Source: an uncultured Paracoccaceae bacterium (lineage in GTDB: Bacteria > Pseudomonadota > Alphaproteobacteria > Rhodobacterales > Rhodobacteraceae). From it: a stretch of 64,000 nucleotides of DNA. Each line of letters opens with the position of its first letter. Positions within the stretch are counted from its first letter, which is position 1. Below, piece after piece: positions 8,063-16,742 of this stretch. The notes under the pieces were generated by a model that was not told where the DNA came from, ran no database searches, and worked only from the letters and a program-made list of their open reading frames with translations. Location: positions 1 to 64,000 of the forward strand of contig CANMQJ010000009.1 in NCBI GenBank assembly GCA_947500005.1. The letters run 5' to 3'. The position numbers and the translations under genes are program-made.

Positions 8063-8548
8063 TCAGTCTTCGTCTTCGTCGGCGAAAGAGACCAGCTTGG
8101 CGCTGTAGCTCTTTTCGCCCAGCCGCTCGATCAGGTCGAGCTGCAGCTCGAGCCAGCCCTTGTGGCCCTCTTCGTCCAGCACGATCTTTTCGAACAGCGT
8201 GCGGGTGCCGATATCGCCCAGCTCGGCCGCATGCATCGCCGCCTTGGTGTAATAGCTGATGGCCTCCTCCTCGTCGGCGAGGTCGCCCTTGAACATGGCG
8301 GGAAGGGTCTCGGCCGCGACGGGCGCCTTGTCGAAGCCCAGCTCCGGCTTGGCCTTGAGGAACAACAGTCGTTCGATGAACATATCGGAATGGCCCAGCT
8401 CCTCGGCCATTTCCTCGCGCATCTGGTCCGCGAGCTTGGTCAGCCCCCAATCATCGAGCGTATGGGCGTGCAGCTGATACTGGTGAGCTGCCGTCATTTC
8501 CATTTTCACGGCGCGTTGCAGGTATTCGATGATCTTTTCGTTGGACAT
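8063..8548 (-). CDS. Bacterioferritin-like iron-storage protein without the haem-ligand Met
   Basis: A 161-residue four-helix ferritin. Diiron ferroxidase ligands are visible: Glu in VKMEMTAAHQY, Glu and His in EELGHSD, Glu in the ADEEEAISYY helix, and Glu/His in DEEGHKGW. Aligned to E. coli Bfr, the haem-ligating Met52 (EMKHAD) is replaced by Leu (ELGHSD), so intersubunit haem is not expected at that site. The start has a strong AAAGGAGACTT ribosome site. It lies between DUF5368 and SLAC1 genes and likely limits free iron during sulfide or peroxide stress. Confidence 0.85.
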   Translation of the reverse strand: MSNEKIIEYLQRAVKMEMTAAHQYQLHAHTLDDWGLTKLADQMREEMAEELGHSDMFIERLLFLKAKPELGFDKAPVAAETLPAMFKGDLADEEEAISYYTKAAMHAAELGDIGTRTLFEKIVLDEEGHKGWLELQLDLIERLGEKSYSAKLVSFADEDED

Positions 8549-8577
8549 GATAAGTCTCCTTTTACATGAGATGACGG

Positions 8578-8946
8578 CTACTGGTTTTCTTCGCCCTTGG
8601 TGCGGTCACTGCCGATCAGCGCCTCCGCGGTGTAAACGAGGATCGCCATACCGATGGCACCCGCGGCAGCCACGCCCAGCAGGACGATGATGTCAATTGG
8701 CCCGCCCATGTCGGACAGGTGGGAATGGGTCATCACCATTAGAAACCACACTGCCGCCACAGCGCCCACGGGCATGGAGAGTTGCGCCAGAAGGAATTTC
8801 TTCCAACTGACGGAGCGGTCGCGGATCAGGACGTAGAGGTAGGCCAGCGTCACGACCACCGCAGCCGCTACCATAAGCCAGAACAGGCCGCGGCCAAAGA
8901 TTTCCTCGAAAACGGCGATCAGCGTGCCGAAAGTCATGTCTTTCAT
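8578..8946 (-). CDS. DUF5368-type small membrane protein
   Basis: A 122-residue protein with three predicted membrane helices (about 18-42, 52-72 and 80-105) and a charged C-terminus. It resembles the DUF5368 family of Rhodobacterales, which has no assigned function. It starts 12 bp after the SQR-like gene with GGAGGACC before its ATG, so it is in the same operon and may anchor or serve that complex. That role is inferred from position only. Confidence 0.65.
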   Translation of the reverse strand: MKDMTFGTLIAVFEEIFGRGLFWLMVAAAVVVTLAYLYVLIRDRSVSWKKFLLAQLSMPVGAVAAVWFLMVMTHSHLSDMGGPIDIIVLLGVAAAGAIGMAILVYTAEALIGSDRTKGEENQ

Positions 8947-8958
8947 ATCAGGTCCTCC

Positions 8959-10263
8959 TCAGGCCTCGCCACGCAGCATGGCGTTGTAGGTGGCCTTCAG
9001 CGCCACCTCCTTCATGAGCCAGCTTATCCAGAGTTCCTCGAGGGGCGCGATAATGCCCGGGAAGGAAGGAACAAGGTTGTTGTGATAATCGAACTCCACC
9101 AGCATCGCGCGACCGATCCGGGTGATCAGTGGGCAGGAGGTGTATCCGTCATACCGCTCAGTCCCCTCGCGGCCGTCGATGGCGGCGACGAGGTGATCCT
9201 CGACCACCGGCACCTGCCATTTCACGCTGGCCGCCGTTTTTCCCTTGGGCACACCAGCCACGTCTCCGAGCGCGAAGATCTCGGGGTGGCGGAGATGGCG
9301 CAGATTGGCCTGGTCGACTTCGACCCAGCCCTGGTCGGTCCACTTGTCGGCCCAGCTCAGGCCCGACTCGCGAATGAAATCGGGCGCGCTCTGGGGCGGA
9401 ATGACGTGGATATAGTCGTAGTCGATCTCCTCGGTCCCGGTCTGCGTGGCGAAGGTCGCCCGTTTGCTGCCCGCGTCGATGGCGGTGAGGGTGCGGCTCA
9501 TCATCGTGTCGACACCGCGATCCTCGAACAGCATCCGCACCTTTTCGGACACGATGGGCACCCCGAAAAGCGTCGCCTGCGGCGCGGTGTAGACCATGTT
9601 CATCTTGCCCGCATTGCCGGCGCGGCGGGCGATGTCGTCGATCAGGAAGGTATGTTTGAGCGGTGCGCCCGCGCATTTCATCTCGGTCGCCGGGCGGGTG
9701 AAGAGGCCGGTGCCGCCCTCCTCGGTGAATTTCCGCGCGGCAGCCCATGTGCGGGCGGCATGGTCGGGCCCGCCATAGAGCGCACCGATGCCGTCCTTGC
9801 CGATCATGTCGGTCGAGAAGCCGTCGATCGCGTCGTAGTCGAGCACCAGGCCGGGGGCGAGAACGAGCCAGTCATAGGGGATCGTCTGGCCCTTCCCGGT
9901 GCTGACGGTCCTGGCCTCTGCGTCCACGGCGGCGACGCTTTCGGCGATCCACTCGATGCCTTCGGGCAGCCAGTGGCTTTCGGCCGAGGTCACGTAATCG
10001 GCAGGCTTCAGCCCCGCCGCCACCAGCGTCAGGCCCGGCTGGTAAAGATGCGTGGTGCGCGGGTCGATGATGGTGATCCTCGCGCCGTCCAGCCGGCCTG
10101 TCAGGCGGTTCGCGAGCGCAGTGCCGGCGGCCCCGGCCCCAACGATCACGATACGCGCCGAGGTTGCGACCTGCGCCTGCGCGGGTGTCGCGCCGGCCAG
10201 CGGCACCGCGGCGGCGGCGGCGCCACCCAAGGCGGCGAGGCTCAGGAATTCTCTGCGTTTCAT
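8959..10263 (-). CDS. SQR-like FAD oxidoreductase with Tat-type signal
   Basis: A 434-residue flavoprotein. The N-terminus MKRREFLSLAALGG plus an Ala-rich stretch is a twin-arginine-like signal, suggesting export. The FAD motif GAGAAG is at 42-47. Cys197 in KCAGAP and Cys377 in TSCPL match the two redox cysteines of sulfide:quinone oxidoreductases, and ALGDVAG (331-337) is the second FAD loop. SQR oxidises sulfide to sulfane sulfur and reduces quinone. Flavocytochrome c sulfide dehydrogenase-type flavoproteins are the closest alternative because they also carry Tat signals. It heads a five-gene cluster preceded by a GTGAC palindrome. Confidence 0.8.
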   Translation of the reverse strand: MKRREFLSLAALGGAAAAAVPLAGATPAQAQVATSARIVIVGAGAAGTALANRLTGRLDGARITIIDPRTTHLYQPGLTLVAAGLKPADYVTSAESHWLPEGIEWIAESVAAVDAEARTVSTGKGQTIPYDWLVLAPGLVLDYDAIDGFSTDMIGKDGIGALYGGPDHAARTWAAARKFTEEGGTGLFTRPATEMKCAGAPLKHTFLIDDIARRAGNAGKMNMVYTAPQATLFGVPIVSEKVRMLFEDRGVDTMMSRTLTAIDAGSKRATFATQTGTEEIDYDYIHVIPPQSAPDFIRESGLSWADKWTDQGWVEVDQANLRHLRHPEIFALGDVAGVPKGKTAASVKWQVPVVEDHLVAAIDGREGTERYDGYTSCPLITRIGRAMLVEFDYHNNLVPSFPGIIAPLEELWISWLMKEVALKATYNAMLRGEA

Positions 10264-10367
10264 CCGGTCATGTCCTCCTGGTCCGGGGGTCGCGGGCGCG
10301 CCTGCGCGCGATGGCGGGGGCCGCGAGTCGGTATGCCTCTGTCTACCGCGCGGGCGTGCAGGGCTTG

Positions 10368-10382
10368 TGTGACTTGGTCACA
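10368..10382. promoter_or_regulatory. Crp/Fnr-type palindromic operator before the SQR cluster
   Basis: TGTGACTTGGTCACA is a perfect inverted repeat (TGTGAC/GTCACA) with a 3-bp spacer. Its centre is about 112 bp upstream of the SQR start codon. A weak -10-like TAGACA begins 30 bp downstream of the centre on the minus strand, the distance expected for a class II Crp/Fnr promoter. The same core recurs at 13449 and 17686. Confidence 0.65.
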
Positions 10383-10400
10383 TTCCGACGGGAGAATTTG

Positions 10401-10428
10401 AAAAATGGCCGGTGGCAGGCCGGCCATT
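10401..10428 (-). terminator. Rho-independent terminator of the cyd operon
   Basis: A perfect 9-bp stem AATGGCCGG/CCGGCCATT (10404-10412 and 10420-10428) with a 7-base loop. On the minus strand it runs into TTTTT. It lies 9 bp after the cydX stop codon and separates the bd-oxidase operon from the SQR cluster. Confidence 0.85.
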
Positions 10429-10436
10429 CCGTGATG

Positions 10437-10574
10437 TCAGTCGTTCACTGCGGGGGGCCGTGTGTCCGCTTCGTCCATGAGCACGCGGTCGCGCTGCAAT
10501 TCCAGCCACATGGCGTTCATCACGGCGAAGATCGCGGCGAGCGGCAGGCCGAGAAGCCAGGCGAAATACCACAT
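10437..10574 (-). CDS. cydX: CydX small subunit of cytochrome bd oxidase
   Basis: A 45-residue single-helix membrane protein starting MWYFAWLLGLPLAA. The N-terminal MWYFAW motif, one helix (about 4-22) and a charged tail are the CydX signature. CydX stabilises the haem groups of CydAB. It follows cydB by 12 bp, with AAAGGAAC before the ATG, and is followed by a strong terminator. Confidence 0.9.
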   Translation of the reverse strand: MWYFAWLLGLPLAAIFAVMNAMWLELQRDRVLMDEADTRPPAVND

Positions 10575-10586
10575 CCGATGTTCCTT

Positions 10587-11747
10587 TCAGTAGCTGTGGC
10601 CCGGGCCGGTGACGTCGCTTTCGGTCACCTTGCCCCAGAGCACCTTGTAGACCCATGCCGTGTACATCAGGATCAGCGGCATGAAGATCGCCGTGCTGAC
10701 CAGCATGATGAACAGCGTCATGTGCGACGACGAGCTGTCCCAGACCGTGAGCGACGAAGCCGGGTCCAGCGACGAGGGCAGGATGAAGGGAAACATCGTC
10801 AGCCCGACGCTGGAGATCGCCCCGAAGATACCGAGATTGGACCACAGCAGCGTCGAGACCTCGCGCCCCGTGCGCAGGCCGAGCACGGCAAGGACCATGC
10901 CCGCCAGCCCGAGGATCGGCGCGATGACGATCCAGGGCCTGTCGGCATAGGCCGAAAGCCAGGTCCCGGTGCGCTCGACCTCGGAATAGAGCGGGTTCGA
11001 CGGGCCGTCCGTGACGACCTCGCCCACGATGGCGTAGCCGTCGATGCCAAGGGCGAGCCAAAGCCCGGCCAGCAGGTAACCGGCGATGGTCACCAGCCCG
11101 GTCACCGTGCCGTAGCGCCGCGCCCGGTCGGCCACGGGCCCCTCGGCCTTGAGCGACAGCCAGGCCGCGCCATGGGTGACCAGCATGGCCAGCGACACGA
11201 TGCCGGTCAGCAGCGCGAAGGGGTTCAGCAGGCCGAAGAACTTGCCATAGTAGCTGCCCTCGTAGCGCGAGAAGAGATCCGGCGTCAGCTCGAAGGGCAC
11301 GCCCTGCAGCACGTTGCCGACCGCCACGCCGAAGATAAGGGCGGGCACCGCGCCGCCCACGAAGAGCGCCCAGTCCCAGCCGCTCCGCCAGGTGGCGCTT
11401 TCCCGCTTGGAGCGGTACTTGAACGCCACGGGCCGCAGGATCAGCGCCGCGAGGATCGCGAACATGGCAAGGTAGAAGCCCGAGAAGCTGACCGCGTAGA
11501 GCGGCGGCCAGGCGGCGAAGATCGCGCCGCCCCCGAGGATGAACCAGACCTGGTTGCCTTCCCAGACCGGGCCCACGGTGTTGATGACCACGCGCCGCTC
11601 CACGTCGGTCTTGCCGACGAAGGGCAGAAGCGCGCCGACCCCCATGTCGAAGCCGTCCGTCAGGGCGAAGCCGATCAGCAGCACGCCCAGCAGCAACCAC
11701 CAGATGACGCGCAGCACGTCGTAGGAAAGAAGTTCATAGAGGATCAT
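10587..11747 (-). CDS. cydB: Cytochrome bd ubiquinol oxidase subunit II
   Basis: A 386-residue inner-membrane protein with about eight or nine helices. The opening region ([25 protein letters not shown]) and [21 protein letters not shown] are highly typical of CydB. It pairs with CydA in the quinol-oxidising, oxygen-reducing cytochrome bd complex, which does not pump protons but tolerates low oxygen, nitric oxide and sulfide. It lies 5 bp after cydA and 12 bp before cydX, so the three form one operon. Confidence 0.97.
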   Translation of the reverse strand: MILYELLSYDVLRVIWWLLLGVLLIGFALTDGFDMGVGALLPFVGKTDVERRVVINTVGPVWEGNQVWFILGGGAIFAAWPPLYAVSFSGFYLAMFAILAALILRPVAFKYRSKRESATWRSGWDWALFVGGAVPALIFGVAVGNVLQGVPFELTPDLFSRYEGSYYGKFFGLLNPFALLTGIVSLAMLVTHGAAWLSLKAEGPVADRARRYGTVTGLVTIAGYLLAGLWLALGIDGYAIVGEVVTDGPSNPLYSEVERTGTWLSAYADRPWIVIAPILGLAGMVLAVLGLRTGREVSTLLWSNLGIFGAISSVGLTMFPFILPSSLDPASSLTVWDSSSSHMTLFIMLVSTAIFMPLILMYTAWVYKVLWGKVTESDVTGPGHSY

Positions 11748-11752
11748 GTCGG

Positions 11753-13363
11753 TTACTCCGCAGGTGTCGCGAACGGCCCCTGGCCGTCATGGGTGCGCAG
11801 GCGATGTTCGTGCCGCGCCTCCCAGGCTTCGGTCTCTTCCACGTCTTCGGTGGGGCCGCGGCGGATGTATTTCAGCATCAGCCCGATCTCGACGATGAAG
11901 AGCACCGTGTAGAAGATCATGAAGCCGGCGAGGGTCAGCAACAGGTCCTGAATGCTCAGGTGGCTGACGGAAAGCGCGGTCGGCAGCACCCCGTCCACCG
12001 TCCAGGGCTGGCGGCCGTATTCGGCCACGAACCAGCCCAGCTCGGCGGCGATCCAGGGGGCGGGGATGATCGCCACGCCCAGCCGCAGCGCCCAGCGGGG
12101 ATAGCTTTGCTGCCGGAAGGACGAGCGCCAGAAGAAATAGGCCATCACCGCGATGAAGCCGAAGCCGAGACCGACCATGATGCGGAAGGCCCAGAAGAGC
12201 GGCAGCACCCCGGGGATCGTGTCCTCGGCCGTCATGGCGATCTGTTCGGGGGTCGCGTCGCGCGGGTCCTCCATGTAACGCAGGAGGAGGAAGGCAAAGC
12301 CCAGATTGTCGGAATGCGCCTCGAATGTTTCGCGCACCTCGGCCGGGGTGGCGTCCCGCTCTTCGCGGATGGTCATCAGGGCGTCATAGGCGATGATGCC
12401 GCTTTCGATCCGGTCCTCGGCCTCGGCCACCAGGTCGTTGATGCCGGGGATTTCCTGGGTCAGCGACCGGGTGCCGATCAGCCCCATCACCCAGGGGATC
12501 TCGACCGCGTAATGGGTTTCCCGCGCTTCGACGTCGGGGATGCCGACAAGCGTGAAGGGGGCGGGGGCATGATGCGTCTCCCACATGCCTTCCATCGCGG
12601 CGAGCTTCATCCGCTGGGTGTGGCTGGCCGAATAGCCGCTTTCGTCGCCGAGAACCACCACCGACAGTGCCGAGGCGAGGCCGAAGGAGGCGGCGACGGT
12701 GATCGACCGGCGGGCCAGCGCCGTGTGCCGTCCCTTGAGCAGGAACCACGCGGACACGCCGAGCACGAAGACCGAGGCCGTGACATAGCCGGCCGAGACC
12801 GTGTGCACGAATTTCGCCTGCGCGACCTCGTTGAAGACCACGTCGAAGAAGGAGGTCATCTCCATCCGCATCGTGTCGGGGTTGAACCGCGCGCCAACCG
12901 GGTTCTGCATCCAGCCATTGGCGATCAGGATCCAGAGCGCCGAGAAGTTCGACCCGATGGCGACGAGCCAGGCGACGACCAGATGCGCCACCTTGGACAG
13001 CTTGTCCCAGCCGAAGAAGAACAGGCCGACGAAGGTCGCCTCGAGGAAGAAGGCCATCAGCCCCTCGATGGCGAGCGGGGCGCCGAAGATGTCGCCGACA
13101 TAGTGGGAATAATAGGACCAGTTCATCCCGAACTGGAATTCCATGGTGATGCCGGTGGCGACCCCGAGAACGAAGTTGATGCCGAACAGCGTGCCCCAGA
13201 ATTTCGTCATCTGCCGCCAGATCGGCCGGCCCGTCATGACGTAGACGGTCTCCATGATCGCGACGAGGATGGACAGGCCCAGCGTCAGCGGCACGAAGAG
13301 GAAGTGATACATGGCCGTCATCGCGAATTGCAGGCGTGACAGCTCGACGATATCGAGCTCCAT
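11753..13363 (-). CDS. cydA: Cytochrome bd ubiquinol oxidase subunit I
   Basis: A 536-residue protein starting [13 protein letters not shown]. The start at 13363 is set by AAAGGAG 8 bp upstream; the open frame continues upstream only as a shadow of cydC. His20 aligns with the haem ligand His19 of E. coli CydA ([12 protein letters not shown]), and the region [20 protein letters not shown] is nearly identical to known CydA. The quinol-binding loop is of the long (E. coli) type. It holds haems b558, b595 and d. A GTGAC palindrome about 92 bp upstream, inside the end of cydC, suggests a separate regulated promoter. Confidence 0.97.
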   Translation of the reverse strand: MELDIVELSRLQFAMTAMYHFLFVPLTLGLSILVAIMETVYVMTGRPIWRQMTKFWGTLFGINFVLGVATGITMEFQFGMNWSYYSHYVGDIFGAPLAIEGLMAFFLEATFVGLFFFGWDKLSKVAHLVVAWLVAIGSNFSALWILIANGWMQNPVGARFNPDTMRMEMTSFFDVVFNEVAQAKFVHTVSAGYVTASVFVLGVSAWFLLKGRHTALARRSITVAASFGLASALSVVVLGDESGYSASHTQRMKLAAMEGMWETHHAPAPFTLVGIPDVEARETHYAVEIPWVMGLIGTRSLTQEIPGINDLVAEAEDRIESGIIAYDALMTIREERDATPAEVRETFEAHSDNLGFAFLLLRYMEDPRDATPEQIAMTAEDTIPGVLPLFWAFRIMVGLGFGFIAVMAYFFWRSSFRQQSYPRWALRLGVAIIPAPWIAAELGWFVAEYGRQPWTVDGVLPTALSVSHLSIQDLLLTLAGFMIFYTVLFIVEIGLMLKYIRRGPTEDVEETEAWEARHEHRLRTHDGQGPFATPAE

Positions 13364-13422
13364 TTCGAATTCTCCTTTGTCCGCGGGGGGCGAGTCGGAC
13401 GTCCCCCGCACGCAAAGGTCTA

Positions 13423-15066
13423 TTAGCGAAACATGTTTGTCGGAGACGGTGACTTCGTCACTGAAGCCGGCTTCAGGCTGACGGTTTTTCCGAAAACGGG
13501 GTGGTCTGCGCCGCGATGCAGCGCGGCCAGGATGGCGGCCTCCGGCAGGGCCTGCCGTATTCCGGTCAGAACCGCCTCGGCGATCGCGGCGTCCAGACCT
13601 TCGGTCGGTTCGTCCAGCAGAAGGATGCGCGGCTTTCGCAGCAGCACGCGGGCGATGGCCAGGCGGCGCGCCTGCCCGCCCGAGAGCCCGGCGCCGCCCT
13701 CGCCCAGCCGCGCCTCCAGCCCGCCCCGCTCGCGGATGGTGTCGGCCAGGCACACCGCTTCGAGCACCGACCACAACGCCGGATCCTCCGCCGGACCGGC
13801 GAGCGTCAGGTTGTCGCGTACGCTGCCGGCGATCAGGGCGGATCGCTGCGGCAGCATGGCGAGGATCTGCCGCAGGTCGGTCTCGTCCATTTCGGCCGGC
13901 GGCACGCCGAGGATGCGGACGGTCTCCGACGGAGCGAGGCCGGCGATCCGCATCAGAAGCGTTGTCTTGCCCGACCCGGACGGCCCGGTCAGCGCGATGG
14001 CCTCGCTTGGGGCGAGGTCGAACCGTGCCTCTGGTGCCGCGACCGTCAGAAGCTGCTCCCCGCGGTCTGCCGGGCGCTTTTTCCCGACCGGGTCCGTGTC
14101 GGTCTGCGGGGCCATCACCCGCGCCGCCGCGCCCGTCATGCGGCCCAGCTCGGCGATGCCCCGGCGCAGCGGCAGCAGGGTTTCGGCCAGCGCCAGCGCG
14201 ACGAAGAAGCCGATGACAGCCTTCGCCGGGTCCACGGCGCCCGCCATCAGCAGCCAGCCCCCGGCGACGAGCGCGGCCGAGGCGGCGAGGGCGACCGTCA
14301 CCGCCAGGGCCAGACCCGCCTGACGCTCGGCCCGGTCGAGCGTGGCTGCCGCCTGGCGCGCGCCCGCATCGAGCGCGATCAGCCGCTCCTCTGCCTCGGC
14401 CAGCCCGCCCGACAGGATCAGCGCCTCGCGGTCCCGGATCATGTCGATCACCCCGCGGCGCAGCGCCTGCCCCCGCATTTCCGCTTGGGCCGCGGGCTGC
14501 ATCGTCCTGCGGCCCAGCCATGTCAGGATGACGGCGGCGGCCAGCAGGTAGATGCCCAGGATGACGCCGGCGACGGCCCACCCGACCAGCCAGGACAGCA
14601 TCGCGAAGACCAGCAGATGCGTCACCAGCGCCGCCATCCCCGGGAGGGCCAGGCGCAGGACCAGCCCGTCGAGCGCGTCCACGTCCGAGACGATGCGGGT
14701 CAGCACGCCCTCGCCGCGCAACCGCGCGAGGTCGCGCCCGCCCAGCCGGGCATGGGCCCGCAGCAAGGCCACCCGCAGCGCCGCCAGCGCGCGCAGCGTG
14801 GCGTCATGCGTGAGCAATCGCTCTCCATACCGCGCCGCCGTGCGGCCGAGGGCGAGGAAGCGCACCCCGGCGGACGGGCGGAACACGTCGAAGGCGATGC
14901 CGATCCCGGCCAGCCCGGCCAGGCCGGTGGCGGTGATGAACCAGCCCGACAGGCCCAGCAGCGCGGCCCCCATCAGCAGGACGACGACCGACAGGGCGGC
15001 ACCCCGCGCCGTGGCCCAGGGCGCCGCGCCCAGCAGCAGGCGCAGGGCATGGAACAGCGGCCTCAT
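13423..15066 (-). CDS. cydC: Thiol-reductant ABC exporter subunit CydC
   Basis: A 547-residue fused ABC transporter half: membrane domain (about 1-300) and nucleotide-binding domain. Walker A is TGPSGSGKTT, the signature is LSGGQARRLAIAR and Walker B is ILLLDEPTEGLD. CydDC exports cysteine and glutathione, needed for cytochrome bd maturation. The start overlaps the cydD stop by 4 bp (ATGA), showing translational coupling. Its final codons contain the operator that probably controls cydABX. Confidence 0.93.
   Translation of the reverse strand: MRPLFHALRLLLGAAPWATARGAALSVVVLLMGAALLGLSGWFITATGLAGLAGIGIAFDVFRPSAGVRFLALGRTAARYGERLLTHDATLRALAALRVALLRAHARLGGRDLARLRGEGVLTRIVSDVDALDGLVLRLALPGMAALVTHLLVFAMLSWLVGWAVAGVILGIYLLAAAVILTWLGRRTMQPAAQAEMRGQALRRGVIDMIRDREALILSGGLAEAEERLIALDAGARQAAATLDRAERQAGLALAVTVALAASAALVAGGWLLMAGAVDPAKAVIGFFVALALAETLLPLRRGIAELGRMTGAAARVMAPQTDTDPVGKKRPADRGEQLLTVAAPEARFDLAPSEAIALTGPSGSGKTTLLMRIAGLAPSETVRILGVPPAEMDETDLRQILAMLPQRSALIAGSVRDNLTLAGPAEDPALWSVLEAVCLADTIRERGGLEARLGEGGAGLSGGQARRLAIARVLLRKPRILLLDEPTEGLDAAIAEAVLTGIRQALPEAAILAALHRGADHPVFGKTVSLKPASVTKSPSPTNMFR
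13449..13461. promoter_or_regulatory. Crp/Fnr-type palindromic operator before cydABX
   Basis: GTGACTTCGTCAC is a perfect inverted repeat with a 3-bp spacer, located within the 3' end of cydC. On the minus strand TAATAG begins 30 bp from the palindrome centre, the class II spacing also seen at the SQR site. The centre lies about 92 bp before the cydA start codon. Confidence 0.6.
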
Positions 15067-16736
15067 GCGCTCACCTCCACCTGTCGGCCCATTGCGGCGG
15101 CGAGCCGCGGGTCATGCGTGGCCACGATCACCGCCCGCCCCTCGGCGTTGAGCCGGAGCAGCGCGGCGACGATCCGGCCCGCCGTCACCTCGTCGAGATC
15201 GGCGGTCGGCTCGTCCGCCAGCACCAGGTCGCCCCCCGCCAGGATCGCCCGCGCCACCATCAGCCGCCGCGCCTCTCCGCCCGAGATGCCGCCGCCGGTC
15301 TCGCCCAGCCGTGCGTTCAGCCCGTCGGGCAGGCGCGCCACGATCCCCGCGGCGTCGGCCATGTCCAGCGCGCGCACCAGTTCGGCATCGCCCCCCCGAG
15401 GGGCCAGCCAGTCGCGCAGGGCGATGTCGGGGAAATGCACCCGCTGCGGGATCAGGGCGATCCGCGCCCGCCAGGCGTCTGCCGTGTCCGGGCCAAGCGG
15501 TCGGCCGCAGACCTCGATCCGCCCGGAGGCAAGCGGCACCAGCCCCGCGATCGCCGCCAGCGCGATGGATTTTCCCGCGCCGCTCGGGCCGGTCAGGGCC
15601 AGGGTCTCTCCGGCCCCGAGGAAGATGTCGGGCAAGTGCACCCGCCGTCCCGGCAGGGACGCGACGGCCCCGGTGCTGCGCAAGTGGAATGCACCGGCAA
15701 GCGGCGCCGCGCGCTCTCCTTTCCCGACCAATTCCGACCGTTCGGCCTCGTCCAGCGCATCCAGCTCCTCGACGACCGCGAACCCCGCCGCGCGGTCGTG
15801 CCAAGCGGCGGCGAGGTCGCGCAGCGGCTGAAAGAATTCCGGCGCGATCAGCAGGAGGAAGACGCCTTCGCCCACCGTCAGCGGCGTGCCCCAGGAGCCG
15901 AAGGTAATCTCGCCCAGAAGGGTGAAGCCGACGAAGACAGCCACCAGCGCGACGCCGATCGCGGCGAAGAGCTCCAGCACCGTGGAGGACAGAAAAGCGA
16001 TGCGCAGGACGGCCATGGTGCGCGCGCGCAGCGCCTCGGCCCGGCTCCCGAAATCCTCGGCCGCCCTGTCGGCTGCGCCCAGCAACCGGATGTCGGTCAT
16101 GGCCGAGAGGCGGTCCAGCAGCATGTCGTTCATGCTGCCGATCTCGACCATCTGCCGGCGCGACGCGTCCTCGGCCGCCATGCCGACAAGCGCCATGAAG
16201 ACCGGGATCAGCGGCCCGGCCACCAGAAGCGTTAGGCCGACGAGCCAGGACAGCCAGAAGGACAGGGCAAGCAGCAAGACCGGCAGGACCGAGACACGGA
16301 CCATGGCGACGTGATAGCGGGTGATCCACGGCTGAAGCAGCGGCAGTTTCTGCACCGCGAAAGAGGCGATCGCGGCGGAGCCGGGTCCGGCCGGGCGGCG
16401 CGCCTCGCGGCCCAGAATGGCCTGCCGTTCGCGCGCGATGGTGCTGTCCGCGGCCCGAAACAGGATCGCGCCCACGCGCTGATCGAGCAGGGCGCGCAGA
16501 CCGCCCAGGGCGGCGAAAGCCACCGCGGCCAGGATCGTGTCGACAAGGCTGCCCGCGCCCGCGACCCAGCCCGAGATCGCCCAGGCGATCACCGCCGCCT
16601 GGGCCGGCCAGAGCATCCCCGCAAGAGCTGCGAGCCAGCCGGCGCGATTCAGCTCGCGTGCGACCGGCGCGATGATGCGACGCCTCGCGCGCAGCCTCGG
16701 GTTGGCCCTCCTGTCCGACGTGTCGGGTTGCTTCAT
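15063..16736 (-). CDS. cydD: Thiol-reductant ABC exporter subunit CydD
   Basis: A 557-residue ABC half-transporter with an N-terminal membrane domain (about 30-310) and a C-terminal ATPase. Walker A is TGPSGAGKS, the signature is ISGGEARRLMVAR and Walker B is LVLADEPTADLD. It forms the CydDC heterodimer. It begins 6 bp after the regulator gene stop and overlaps cydC by 4 bp, so regulator-cydD-cydC form one transcript. Confidence 0.93.
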   Translation of the reverse strand: MKQPDTSDRRANPRLRARRRIIAPVARELNRAGWLAALAGMLWPAQAAVIAWAISGWVAGAGSLVDTILAAVAFAALGGLRALLDQRVGAILFRAADSTIARERQAILGREARRPAGPGSAAIASFAVQKLPLLQPWITRYHVAMVRVSVLPVLLLALSFWLSWLVGLTLLVAGPLIPVFMALVGMAAEDASRRQMVEIGSMNDMLLDRLSAMTDIRLLGAADRAAEDFGSRAEALRARTMAVLRIAFLSSTVLELFAAIGVALVAVFVGFTLLGEITFGSWGTPLTVGEGVFLLLIAPEFFQPLRDLAAAWHDRAAGFAVVEELDALDEAERSELVGKGERAAPLAGAFHLRSTGAVASLPGRRVHLPDIFLGAGETLALTGPSGAGKSIALAAIAGLVPLASGRIEVCGRPLGPDTADAWRARIALIPQRVHFPDIALRDWLAPRGGDAELVRALDMADAAGIVARLPDGLNARLGETGGGISGGEARRLMVARAILAGGDLVLADEPTADLDEVTAGRIVAALLRLNAEGRAVIVATHDPRLAAAMGRQVEVSA

Positions 16737-16742
16737 GGTTTC

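Noticed and set aside
8782..10401. Plus-strand frame of 539 codons opposite the SQR gene
   Set aside because: Composition is His/Arg/Gly-rich as expected for a mirror frame; the minus strand has a clear flavoprotein.
13364..14581. Upstream extension of cydA to a 942-residue protein
   Set aside because: The extension is the antisense-free shadow frame of cydC; AAAGGAG and the conserved [13 protein letters not shown] start place the real start at 13363.
13501..15831. Plus-strand frame of 776 codons opposite cydC and cydD
   Set aside because: Mirror of two well-recognised ABC transporter genes.
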